NCBI GenBank assembly: GCA_902782795.1
Contig: CACZOT010000333.1
Span: 1-13,259, forward strand
Length of the DNA stretch: 13,259 nucleotides
Source: an uncultured Eubacteriales bacterium
GTDB lineage: Bacteria > Bacillota > Clostridia > Christensenellales > Aristaeellaceae
Direction: 5' to 3'
A program made the position numbers and the translations under genes. The notes beneath the pieces were generated by a model, which did no database searches, was not told the origin of the DNA, and saw only the letters and a list, made by a program, of their open reading frames with translations. Every line of letters starts with the position of its first letter. The first letter of the stretch is position 1. This document shows positions 1 to 6,878 of this stretch, one piece after another.

Positions 1-43
1 CGCCTTAAGGCGGTCGTTCGCTGTTTTGCGCCGCGGTGCCGGA

Positions 44-1177
44 TCATTCGCGCCGCCCCTGGGGCGGCAGGGAGAGGAGCAGTTCCTCCACGGCCCGAAC
101 GGCGGCCTTCGTGGAAAAGGCGGCGGCGCGTTCCCTGGCCAGAGCGCGATAGCGCGCCAGGCGCTCCGAGTCCGTCAGGAGGGAGCGGATGCCCTCGTAC
201 AGGGCCTCGTCCTCGTTGGGCACGATCAGCCCCCACCGGCTCTCGCCCAGGAGCTCGCGCATGCCGGCCACGTCCACCGTGCACACGGGCGTCCCGACGA
301 TGATCGCCTCCGTGGCGGCGGTGGAGAAGCCCTCCGAGAGGGAGGCGCACACGAACAGATCGCACCGGGACAGGTACTTGTACGGGTTGGTCTGATAACC
401 CAGAAAGGCGAGGGCGCCGCCGCAGCCGCACGCGTCCGCTTCGCGCTGGACGGCAGCTCGGTCCGGCCCTTCGCCCAGGATGTAGAGGCGCACGGGCAGC
501 CCTTCGGCGCGGAGCCGCCCCAGGACGCGCGCGAGCCGATCGAACCCCTTGGCCCGGGAGATCTTGCCCACGGCGCACAGGCGCATCTCGCCCGGGGAGA
601 AGAGCCCCTCCTCCACGTCCTCGCGGGCCAGGGCGGCGATCCTGTCCGTCTCCAGGGCGTTGTAGCGCACGGTCGCGGAGCGGATCTGGGGGTAGAGGGA
701 GAGAAAATCCTCCTTCACGCCCTCCGAAACGCATACTACGGACTGGAAGCGCCCGTAACAGCGCGCGGACTCCCGATAGCCGCGGAAATGGGAAGCCGCC
801 CAACGGCACTCGTGCTGCTGGCAGTGGATCCAGACGGCCAGGGCGGCGTTCGGGTCAGGGCAGCCGCTCACCACGCGCGCCGAGGGCCCTTCGAGGAAGG
901 CGACCTCGAGATCATAGCGCTCCCGGACGCACAGGGAGTGCAGCTGCCGGGGCGTGAGCAGCTTCATGAGCTTGCTGTTGGCGGGAAACTCCCGCGGGAA
1001 CGCGCGCCGAAGGCGCACATGCGGCGCGAGGAAGCGCTCGTTCACGCCCCCGCCGAAGAGGACCTCCACGGTGACGTCGAAGCGCTCGGGGTCCAGGTGG
1101 TTTGCCAGGGTGACCAGCGTCTTTTCCGCGCCGCCTATGCCCAGATCGTGAATGAGGAAGAGAGTTTTCTTTTTCAT
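44..1177 (-). CDS. GT4-family glycosyltransferase (group 1)
   Basis: Predicted cytoplasmic retaining glycosyltransferase of 377 residues that would add one sugar to the lipid-linked repeat unit of the polysaccharide. The N-terminal domain opens with the usual strand and a GIGGAEKTL loop (residues 13-21). The C-terminal nucleotide-sugar domain has VGKISRAKGFDRL (203-215), LYILGEGPD (231-239), and the EX7E signature with E282 and E290 in SEGFSTAATEA, followed by GTPV. The length is normal for the family. The ATG at 1177 is chosen because AAGGAGG lies 7 bases upstream and its ATGA overlaps the stop of the preceding GT2 gene. It is the last gene of the operon visible here; the 43 bases beyond its stop show no terminator with a T tract, so transcription may continue past the edge. 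The family call is firm; donor and acceptor sugars cannot be read from the sequence. Confidence 0.93.
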   Translation of the reverse strand: MKKKTLFLIHDLGIGGAEKTLVTLANHLDPERFDVTVEVLFGGGVNERFLAPHVRLRRAFPREFPANSKLMKLLTPRQLHSLCVRERYDLEVAFLEGPSARVVSGCPDPNAALAVWIHCQQHECRWAASHFRGYRESARCYGRFQSVVCVSEGVKEDFLSLYPQIRSATVRYNALETDRIAALAREDVEEGLFSPGEMRLCAVGKISRAKGFDRLARVLGRLRAEGLPVRLYILGEGPDRAAVQREADACGCGGALAFLGYQTNPYKYLSRCDLFVCASLSEGFSTAATEAIIVGTPVCTVDVAGMRELLGESRWGLIVPNEDEALYEGIRSLLTDSERLARYRALARERAAAFSTKAAVRAVEELLLSLPPQGRRE

Positions 1178-2004
1178 CGCGGCGCCTCCTTCCCGTAGCG
1201 GCGCTTGTGGGCCAGATCGTAGAGGAAGGAGGGCACGAGGGCTTTGCCCATCTCCAGCGCGGCGCAGCGCAGAACATAAATGTATTTCGGCCAGGGCATG
1301 CGCACCATGCGGAAGCCGACGGCCATCACGTATACGCCGTTGACGCGGGCGCGCATGCTGCGCCGGCGCCGGGCGAAGCGGTCGTCCCGGGCCAGATACA
1401 GGACCTCCGGCAGGTTCGCGCCGCGGAAGCCCCGGGCATAGAGCTTGAACCAGAGGTGGCAGTCCTCCACGCGCAGGAGCCATTTGCTCTCGCTGTAGCC
1501 GCCAACGGAACAGAACGCCTCGCGGCGGATCATGGCGGCGGCATGCACGAAAAAGGGCGTGTGCAGGCAAAAATCGTCGATCTGCGGCTCCGGGATGACC
1601 TGCTTCTCTCCCCAGACGCCGCCCTCGTCGAACATGGCCATGGCCGTGGAGACCAGGGCGAACTCCGGGTGCGCGTCCAGGAAGGCGACTTCCTTTTCCA
1701 GGCGTTCGGGCAGGGAGACGTCGTCGCCGTCCATGCGCGCCACGTACTCGCCCCGCGCCCCGGCGAGGCAGCGGTTGAGCGTGCGGTTGAGGCCGAGGTT
1801 TTCTCCGTTGCGAAGAACGCGCACGCGAGCGTCGCGCCGGGCGTACTCCTCGGCCACGGCGAGGGTGCCGTCCGTGGAGCCGTCGTCGCACAGGAGCAGC
1901 TCCCAATCCTGGAAGGTCTGCCCGAGCAGGGAATCCAGGGCTTCCGGCAGGGTGGCGGTGCAGTTGTACGCGCCCATGATGATCGATACCCTCGCCATGG
2001 CCAT
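1174..2004 (-). CDS. GT2-family glycosyltransferase
   Basis: Predicted inverting GT-A fold glycosyltransferase of 276 residues, acting at the cytoplasmic face on the growing repeat unit. The start of the fold is VSIIMGAYN (6-14), with the nucleotide-binding CDDGSTDGT at 39-47. The DXD-type metal site is RMDGDD at 90-95 and a likely catalytic-base segment is WLLRVEDCHLWFKL at 175-188. No C-terminal membrane helix is evident. The upstream GT2 gene stops at 2004-2006, so ATG 2004 gives a TGATG overlap. A second ATG at 1998 is the alternative: AGGTG sits 6 bases before it but is too close to 2004. The stop overlaps the next ATG as ATGA. It differs from the other two GT2 proteins in lacking their WGKxY segment, so it probably makes a different linkage. 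The substrate is unknown. Confidence 0.93.
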   Translation of the reverse strand: MAMARVSIIMGAYNCTATLPEALDSLLGQTFQDWELLLCDDGSTDGTLAVAEEYARRDARVRVLRNGENLGLNRTLNRCLAGARGEYVARMDGDDVSLPERLEKEVAFLDAHPEFALVSTAMAMFDEGGVWGEKQVIPEPQIDDFCLHTPFFVHAAAMIRREAFCSVGGYSESKWLLRVEDCHLWFKLYARGFRGANLPEVLYLARDDRFARRRRSMRARVNGVYVMAVGFRMVRMPWPKYIYVLRCAALEMGKALVPSFLYDLAHKRRYGKEAPR

Positions 2005-3038
2005 CACCTGCCCGCCAGCCGCCGCATGACGCGCAGCAGCGCCCATACGCCGCCGACGGAGCCCAGGCGGGCGCAGAGGAAGAACACGCGCCAGTGCGGC
2101 GGGAGAAAGCCCGTATCCAGAGCGGCCACGGCCCGGCGATAGCCGGGAGAGCGCAGCGCCTCGCGCAGCTGTCCGCGGCGCTCCCGGGACGGCGCGCCGG
2201 CGTAGATCAGCCGCATGCCGAGGCCGATCAAGCTCAGGGCTTCGCGGTTTCGCAGGGCTTCTGCAAAGTCCGCGCCGAGGTCCTCTTTGGCGATGATCGC
2301 CCCCATGCGGCGGTACAATTCCCGCCACTTGGCGGGGAGGGCCGGGTCGAAGGAGGTGGTCATGGAGGGAGCGGCCATGCGCGCGTAGCGGTAAAGGGGC
2401 CGATGGAGATAGACCGCGCAGCGGGCGCGCCCGAACACCTCCAGGTTGAACAGGCCGTCCTCGCAGGAACCGATCTCCTTCGCGTCCGCGAAGCGGCTCC
2501 CAGCGATCACGCCGCGCCGGTACATCTTTCCCCAGACGGGGCAGAGCAGGTCCAGATCCTCGGGATGGGCGAGCTCCCCGCCTATGGGCGCGACGATGCG
2601 CCGCCGCAGAGCGCGCAATTCTTCGCCCCGAAAGACGCGGTCCTCCCCAAAGGGCGCGCGCAGGACGGAACCGTTCGCGCCATCGCGCCAGTAGGCCCAA
2701 AAGACGATATCCGCGTCGGCGCCGGCCGCGGCCTCCAAAGAGAGGCGGCAGGCGTCCGGCTCCAGCATATCGTCCGCGTCGGCAAAGAGGATCCACTCCC
2801 CGCGCGCGGCGTCCAGACCGGCGCCGCGCGCCGCGTGTACGCCCAGGTTTATCTGGGAGATGACCCGCACGCGCGCGTCCTGCCGGGCCAGCTCCGCGCA
2901 GAGGGCAGGGCTTTCGTCCGTGGAGCCGTCGTCCACGAGGATGAGCTCCAAGTCTTCCACCCCTTGGGCGAGGACGCTCATGGCGCAGCGGCGCAGCGTA
3001 GCCGCCGCGTTGTACACAGGGACGATGGCGGAGATCAT
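2004..3038 (-). CDS. GT2-family glycosyltransferase (WGKxY subtype)
   Basis: Predicted inverting glycosyltransferase of 344 residues for polysaccharide repeat-unit assembly. Visible signatures are SAIVPVYN (3-10), LVDDGSTDES (34-43), the metal site FADADD (85-90), CPVWGKMYRR (166-175) and SCEDGLFNLE (191-200), followed by HRPLYRY (212-218). The C-terminal extension after about residue 225 is typical of CPS/EPS enzymes that resemble hyaluronan-synthase catalytic domains. The ATG at 3038 has GAGGTGG 5 bases upstream and overlaps the stop of the EpsG-like gene as ATGA. The stop at 2004 overlaps the next gene by one base. It shares the WGKxY, ED-LFN and RPLYRY blocks with the separate GT2 gene at 9304-10290, so the two are probably paralogues. 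The sugar specificity cannot be assigned. Confidence 0.93.
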   Translation of the reverse strand: MISAIVPVYNAAATLRRCAMSVLAQGVEDLELILVDDGSTDESPALCAELARQDARVRVISQINLGVHAARGAGLDAARGEWILFADADDMLEPDACRLSLEAAAGADADIVFWAYWRDGANGSVLRAPFGEDRVFRGEELRALRRRIVAPIGGELAHPEDLDLLCPVWGKMYRRGVIAGSRFADAKEIGSCEDGLFNLEVFGRARCAVYLHRPLYRYARMAAPSMTTSFDPALPAKWRELYRRMGAIIAKEDLGADFAEALRNREALSLIGLGMRLIYAGAPSRERRGQLREALRSPGYRRAVAALDTGFLPPHWRVFFLCARLGSVGGVWALLRVMRRLAGR

Positions 3039-4117
3039 GCGAACCACCTCACGGAAACCCAGTAATAGACCAGATATCCCGCCAGCATGACCACCCAGGC
3101 CGCGCGGCGGTTCTGCTCGTCGAAGGAATAGCGCAGCAGCCAAGGCAGGAGGATATAGCCGTACAGGCTGCAATAGATGGGCAGGCGGCCCAGGAAGATG
3201 CCGCTGGTGACCATGGAGATCAGATACAGCCCCATGGAGATGACGGACATGTTGGCGCAGAAATTGATCAGCCGCCCGCCGTATTTCCGGATGCGCTCCC
3301 GGTCCAGGAAGGAGAGGATGGCGGGGGCGGAGTACACCATCACGCGCAGGGGATTGGTGCCGTCGTCCTGCCAGGCGCGGTAATCGGAGACCACGGTCGA
3401 ATACTGCGTGCCCGCCAGGGAAGCGTCCAGAATATCGGAAAAGGTGTCGACGAAAAACAGGGCGAACAGCGCCACGCTCAGGAACAGGAGCGTCCATTTG
3501 TTCCAGGCCTTGCCCTGCGCCATGATCGCAAAGGGCAGCATCAGCAGGGCGGATTGGTGGAAGAGGGAGGCCAGCGCGATGACGAGCAGCGCCGGCACGA
3601 CCTTGCGGTCCAGATAAAAGCGCGTGCCCAGCAGCAGGATACACACGGCTGTGAACTGCCGGATGCCGTTGAACATCCAGGAGACGTAATCCGCCGAGGC
3701 GACAAACAGGAAGATGGACAGGAGGTACTCGATGGAGTACTTGCGGAAAAACGCCGCCACGCAAAAGGCATGGAACGCGGCGACGGCGAACAGAAACGCG
3801 TACGGGTTCCCGCCGGAGAAGAGGTGGATCAGGGCCTCTACCGCGTAAAACGCGGCGTCCTTATGGATGGAGAAGATGTATTCCAGCGTGCCGCGCAGGT
3901 TTGCGGGCATGGCGGCGTAGCCTTCGAGATAGCCGTAGGTGTCCACGAAGGCGCCGCGCAACGTGGCGAGGACCACCAGAGGGGCCACGGTCAGCGCGGC
4001 AAAGGCCCGGTTATAGCGCACCGCCACCCGCGAACAGACGATCTCCCGCTGCTGGAAGCGTCCGCGTCCGGCGACGGCCATGAAGGCGATCCAGACGATC
4101 AGCAGATAGTATCTCAT
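3035..4117 (-). CDS. epsG: EpsG-family membrane protein, putative polysaccharide polymerase
   Basis: Polytopic membrane protein of 360 residues. Proteins of this family occupy the Wzy position in Gram-positive EPS loci and are thought to polymerise repeat units on the outer face of the membrane. Hydrophobic segments run throughout, for example residues 1-16, 38-53, 105-124, 131-146, 155-166, 173-200, 208-223, 290-309 and 341-355. Family-like features are TLRGAFVDTYGY (52-63), WMFNGIRQFTA (147-157), LFHQSALLMLP (185-195) and GRLPIYCSLYGYILLP (310-325). The ATG at 4117 overlaps the preceding GT4 stop as ATGA, and the gene's own stop overlaps the next ATG in the same way. This call separates it from a Wzx flippase, which would be longer with 12 or more helices. 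The exact linkage formed is unknown; the symbol reflects family resemblance only. Confidence 0.85.
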   Translation of the reverse strand: MRYYLLIVWIAFMAVAGRGRFQQREIVCSRVAVRYNRAFAALTVAPLVVLATLRGAFVDTYGYLEGYAAMPANLRGTLEYIFSIHKDAAFYAVEALIHLFSGGNPYAFLFAVAAFHAFCVAAFFRKYSIEYLLSIFLFVASADYVSWMFNGIRQFTAVCILLLGTRFYLDRKVVPALLVIALASLFHQSALLMLPFAIMAQGKAWNKWTLLFLSVALFALFFVDTFSDILDASLAGTQYSTVVSDYRAWQDDGTNPLRVMVYSAPAILSFLDRERIRKYGGRLINFCANMSVISMGLYLISMVTSGIFLGRLPIYCSLYGYILLPWLLRYSFDEQNRRAAWVVMLAGYLVYYWVSVRWFA

Positions 4118-5190
4118 GCCAGCAGCGTCTCCACCACGCGCCCCACGACTTCTCGCTTGTCGAACAGCCGCTCCATGCGCTCCCGGCCCAGGCGGCCCAT
4201 GCGCTCGCGCTCGGCGGAGTCGAGCTCCATGAAGCGCTCCATGCACTCATACAGGGCACCAGCGTCCTGCCGGGGGCAGAGGAAGCCGTTTCCGTCCACG
4301 GCCTCGCGGCAGCCGGGCTCGTCGGTGGTGATGATCGCCCGGCCCATGGAGGAGGCCTCCAGCAGCACGTTGCACATGCCTTCACGATAGGAGGGGATGA
4401 CCACGCAGTGCGCCGCAGCGTAAAAGGGGATGACGTTGGATTGGAAGCCCCGGTATCGCAGCACGCCCTCGGCCTCCAGCGCGCGCACGGTATCGTGGAA
4501 ATCCTCTTCAAAGAAGCCTACGAGCTCCACCTGCGCCCTCTCTCCGTACCGCGCCTTGAGGCGGCGCGCCGCGGTGAAAAACTCCCGGACGCCCTTCTCC
4601 CTCATGATGCGCCCCAGGAACAGGAAGCGGACGCCGCCCTCCTCGGAGGGATAGGGCGTGAGCGGATAGGCGTCCAGATTCACGCCCGCGCCGGGCAGGA
4701 CCACGGTTTTTGCCCGCGGGACGACGCGGTCCCGCACGAACTGGTCCGCGTCGGCGCTGTTCTCGAAGAAGACCCCGCGCGCGTCGCGGAGGGCATGGCG
4801 GTACATGACCGTGATCACCCGGGCGACGCGCTTGTCCTGGAACGAGGACCCCAGGCCCTGTACGTTGGGATAATAGGGGATGCCCATGCGGAGGCAGAGC
4901 CAGCCGCAGTAGATGTTGGGCTTGACGCTGTAGGTGAGGACGAGATCCGGCCGCGCATCGCGAAGCAGACGGCGGTAGGAACCGAGCAAAGCCAGGTCCT
5001 TGAAGGGGCTGAGGCCGCGCCGGTCCATGGGCGTGTCGACACACTCGAGCCCCATGGCCTGAAAATCCTCCTCGTGCCCGACGAAGGGCATGCCGAGGAC
5101 CACTTCATGCTCCCGCATCAGCTGGGAGATGAGCTCCCGCCGGAACTGCCAGAGCATATAGGAGTGGTTGGTGCAGATCAGGATCTTCAT
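4114..5190 (-). CDS. GT4-family glycosyltransferase, PglA/CapM-like
   Basis: Predicted retaining glycosyltransferase of 358 residues. The stretch LVLTYSVKPNIYCG (83-96) and the NVQGLGSSF that follows (109-117) resemble PglA-type enzymes, which add the second sugar (N-acetylgalactosamine or galactose) to an undecaprenyl-diphosphate-linked first sugar. Further signatures are PGAGVNLDAYP (166-176), FLFLGRIMREKG (189-200), and EX7E with E270 and E278 in SYREGMCNVLLEAS, then TTDEPGCRE (288-296). The ATG at 5190 has only a modest ribosome site, AAAGG about 8 bases upstream. It is the first gene after the intrinsic terminator and opens the glycosyltransferase module, which fits a role early in repeat-unit assembly. 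The family is secure. The acceptor position is inferred from resemblance, and the initiating phosphoglycosyltransferase it would follow is not in the window. Confidence 0.92.
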   Translation of the reverse strand: MKILICTNHSYMLWQFRRELISQLMREHEVVLGMPFVGHEEDFQAMGLECVDTPMDRRGLSPFKDLALLGSYRRLLRDARPDLVLTYSVKPNIYCGWLCLRMGIPYYPNVQGLGSSFQDKRVARVITVMYRHALRDARGVFFENSADADQFVRDRVVPRAKTVVLPGAGVNLDAYPLTPYPSEEGGVRFLFLGRIMREKGVREFFTAARRLKARYGERAQVELVGFFEEDFHDTVRALEAEGVLRYRGFQSNVIPFYAAAHCVVIPSYREGMCNVLLEASSMGRAIITTDEPGCREAVDGNGFLCPRQDAGALYECMERFMELDSAERERMGRLGRERMERLFDKREVVGRVVETLLA

Positions 5191-5246
5191 CGCTTCGCCT
5201 TTCTGTTCGTGGATCTTCCCCGAGGGGAGAAAGGGAGAAACCGCGT

Positions 5247-5302
5247 AAAAAAACGGCCGGGACCGCCGCCATCCCCGGGCAGGGGGAGAGAGGCGGTCCC
5301 GG
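5247..5302 (-). terminator. intrinsic terminator (probable attenuator) after the kinase gene
   Basis: On the minus strand an 11-bp perfect stem, CCGGGACCGCC at 5302-5292 and GGCGGTCCCGG at 5267-5257, encloses a 24-base loop that is itself GC-rich. Three bases later comes a run of seven T (5253-5247). This is a standard Rho-independent terminator, 20 bases beyond the kinase stop codon. No -10 or -35 boxes are recognisable between it and the GT4 start at 5190. Downstream genes therefore seem to depend on read-through or antitermination. A small TCCC-CTCG-GGGA hairpin (5228-5217) lies between the T run and the ribosome site. Confidence 0.85.
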
Positions 5303-5322
5303 GGGAGGGAACGGGCCGCGCA

Positions 5323-6081
5323 TCAGCGCCGGAAAAGCCCCTTCCGCTTCGCCCCGCGGCCGTTGGCAGGGTCTGCTTCGCCGTAGTACTGGTCGTAGCG
5401 ATAGTAGTACCCTTTTTTGTAGTAGTAGCCGGATTCGATGCCGCGCGTCTCCACCTTGTTGATGATGGCCCCGAGGATGGGGCAGACGGACACGGGCAGC
5501 TGGCGGCAGACCTCCCGCAGGGCCTTCTTGGTCACGGCGTTGTACTGCGCGACCAGGAGCGCGCCGTCGCACTTCATGGCGATCTGCGCCGCGTCGATGA
5601 TCAGCCCCACGGGCGGGGCGTCCACGAGCACGTAATCGAACCGCTCCGCGAGGGAATCGAGCAGCTCGCCCAGCCGCGGGCTGTTGAGCAGCTGCAGGGA
5701 GTTCTTCACCAGCTGGCCCACGGGGACCAGGCAGGCGTTGGGAATGTTCGTCTCGTAGACGATCTCCCCTGCGGAACACATCCCGGCCAGGTAGTGGGCC
5801 AGGCCCTTGGGCTTGCCTTGCGGCAGCTGCAGGCGGTACTGCCCGCGGATCTGGGAGCGGCGCATGTCCGCGTCCACCAGCGCGACGCTGTAGCCCAGGC
5901 GGGCGAGAGTGCGCATCAGGTTCATGACCACGAAGGTCTTTCCCTCGCCGGCGTGGCTGGAGGTGACCATCACGCGCCGCACCTGGCGGCCGGTGAAGGC
6001 GACGTTCGTCGCCAGGGCGTTGAGGGCCTCCTGAAGCTCATACCCGCACTCGGGAAAATGGCGGATCAGGCATTTTTCCAT
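5323..6081 (-). CDS. cpsD: CpsD/CapB-family tyrosine kinase (BY-kinase)
   Basis: Cytoplasmic tyrosine autokinase of 252 residues that works with the Wzz-like protein encoded just before it to control polysaccharide polymerisation and chain length. Walker A is SSHAGEGKT (41-49, K48), Walker A' is ALVDADMRR (67-75) and Walker B is VLVDAPP (151-157). The C-terminal tail carries nine tyrosines between 219 and 233, in the order YYY, YYY, Y, YY, as expected for autophosphorylation sites. The start at ATG 6081 has AAGGAG 9 bases upstream and lies inside the end of the Wzz gene (16-base overlap), which suggests coupled translation. One oddity is that the N-terminal segment matching the EX2RX2R oligomerisation motif reads EALNALATN (18-26): the glutamate is kept but both arginines are replaced, by N21 and A24. 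It is followed at once by an intrinsic terminator. Confidence 0.95.
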   Translation of the reverse strand: MEKCLIRHFPECGYELQEALNALATNVAFTGRQVRRVMVTSSHAGEGKTFVVMNLMRTLARLGYSVALVDADMRRSQIRGQYRLQLPQGKPKGLAHYLAGMCSAGEIVYETNIPNACLVPVGQLVKNSLQLLNSPRLGELLDSLAERFDYVLVDAPPVGLIIDAAQIAMKCDGALLVAQYNAVTKKALREVCRQLPVSVCPILGAIINKVETRGIESGYYYKKGYYYRYDQYYGEADPANGRGAKRKGLFRR

Positions 6082-6851
6082 CGCGCTTTTCTCCTTCGGG
6101 CGGGTTGTTTTTTGCTCTCCAGGGGCAAAACGGCAAAGGTGGGGATGGAGACGGCGCGCTGCACGTCCTCCGGGGTGCGGACTTTGTCGTCCAGGAGGAA
6201 GAGCGCCGCCGCCGCCGCCGCGGGGACGAGCGCGCCGACGAGGAACCCGCGCATGACCAGGCCGCGCGGATCGTTGTTGATGGGCTTGGTGGGCTCCAGG
6301 GCGTGCGTGACGATGGGCGGCTCGTCCGTGGACATGATCTGGGCGATGTACTCCTGGGAGACCACGGCGTACTCGTTGGCCAGATCCATGGCCTCCTTGG
6401 GGTCGTGGGAATAGGCGTTGATGGTGAGGATGCGCGAATTCTGCGAAGCAGAGACGCACACGGCCTCGCCCAGCTGCTGGTAGGTCATATCCAGCTGGAG
6501 GTTCTGGAGCACGCGCTCCCGGACCTCCCAGGTGGAGAGGATCTCCTCGTAGTCCCACTTGACCGCCGAGCCGATGTTCAGGAGGTTCAGGCTGTTGGCC
6601 AGAGCGCCCTGGGCGTTGACGGAGTAGAGCTTGCTCGTGGCCTGGTACACGGGCGTGACGATATGCAGGCTGTAATAGCACATGATCAGCGCGCCAGCGA
6701 TCGCGCAGGCGAGGATGATCCTGTACTTGGCCAGCACGGCGTATACAAGGCCGATGATGTCTATCTGCCCGGAGCCCTGCAAGGCGATCTCCTCGTTTTC
6801 CAGTTTCGCCTGCGCGCCGCCGAGCCTTGGCTGCTCGTTGATGGTGGACAC
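6066..6851 (-). CDS. Wzz/CapA-like chain-length determinant, BY-kinase adaptor
   Basis: Membrane protein of 261 residues of the polysaccharide co-polymerase type, which sets chain length and activates the partner kinase. It has a cytoplasmic N-terminus, a first membrane segment at about 46-66, an extracellular domain at about 67-200, a proline-rich EPTKPINNDPR (186-196), and a second membrane segment at about 203-220. The cytoplasmic tail begins DDKVRTPEDVQRAVSIPTFAVLP (split here as two blocks, 221-230 and 231-243), the typical kinase-contact region. The only usable start is GTG at 6851, since an in-frame TAG lies immediately upstream. Its ribosome site (GGGAAAG, 3 bases before the start) is poor. 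It begins 27 bases after the secreted-protein gene and overlaps the kinase gene by 16 bases. The kinase is a separate protein, as is usual in Firmicutes. Confidence 0.92.
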   Translation of the reverse strand: MSTINEQPRLGGAQAKLENEEIALQGSGQIDIIGLVYAVLAKYRIILACAIAGALIMCYYSLHIVTPVYQATSKLYSVNAQGALANSLNLLNIGSAVKWDYEEILSTWEVRERVLQNLQLDMTYQQLGEAVCVSASQNSRILTINAYSHDPKEAMDLANEYAVVSQEYIAQIMSTDEPPIVTHALEPTKPINNDPRGLVMRGFLVGALVPAAAAAALFLLDDKVRTPEDVQRAVSIPTFAVLPLESKKQPARRRKARWKNA

Positions 6852-6878
6852 CTACTTTCCCGTAGCTGAGAGGGAGGA

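Noticed and set aside
1..12. Perfect 12-base palindrome CGCCTTAAGGCG at the left edge
   Set aside because: It has no loop or T tract to make a terminator, and it is cut off from its context by the window edge. It may be chance or part of a larger element.
5413..5418. Run of six A in the coding strand of the kinase tyrosine tail (possible slippage site)
   Set aside because: It encodes the two lysines between tyrosine triplets. The codon phase does not fit a -1 frameshift heptamer and no stimulating structure is evident, so programmed slippage is not supported.
5401..5430. Repeated TAG/TAC triplets resembling a microsatellite
   Set aside because: They are explained by the tyrosine codons of the kinase tail.
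4408..6414. Long open frame on the plus strand opposite the kinase and GT4 genes
   Set aside because: It spans two well-supported minus-strand genes and the terminator between them. Its translation has no recognisable motif and is low-complexity, typical of antisense frames in GC-rich DNA. The same reasoning removes plus-strand frames at 26-1198, 1207-2142, 2094-3065, 3554-4390, 6105-6869, 6954-8075, 8117-9169 and 9310-10098.
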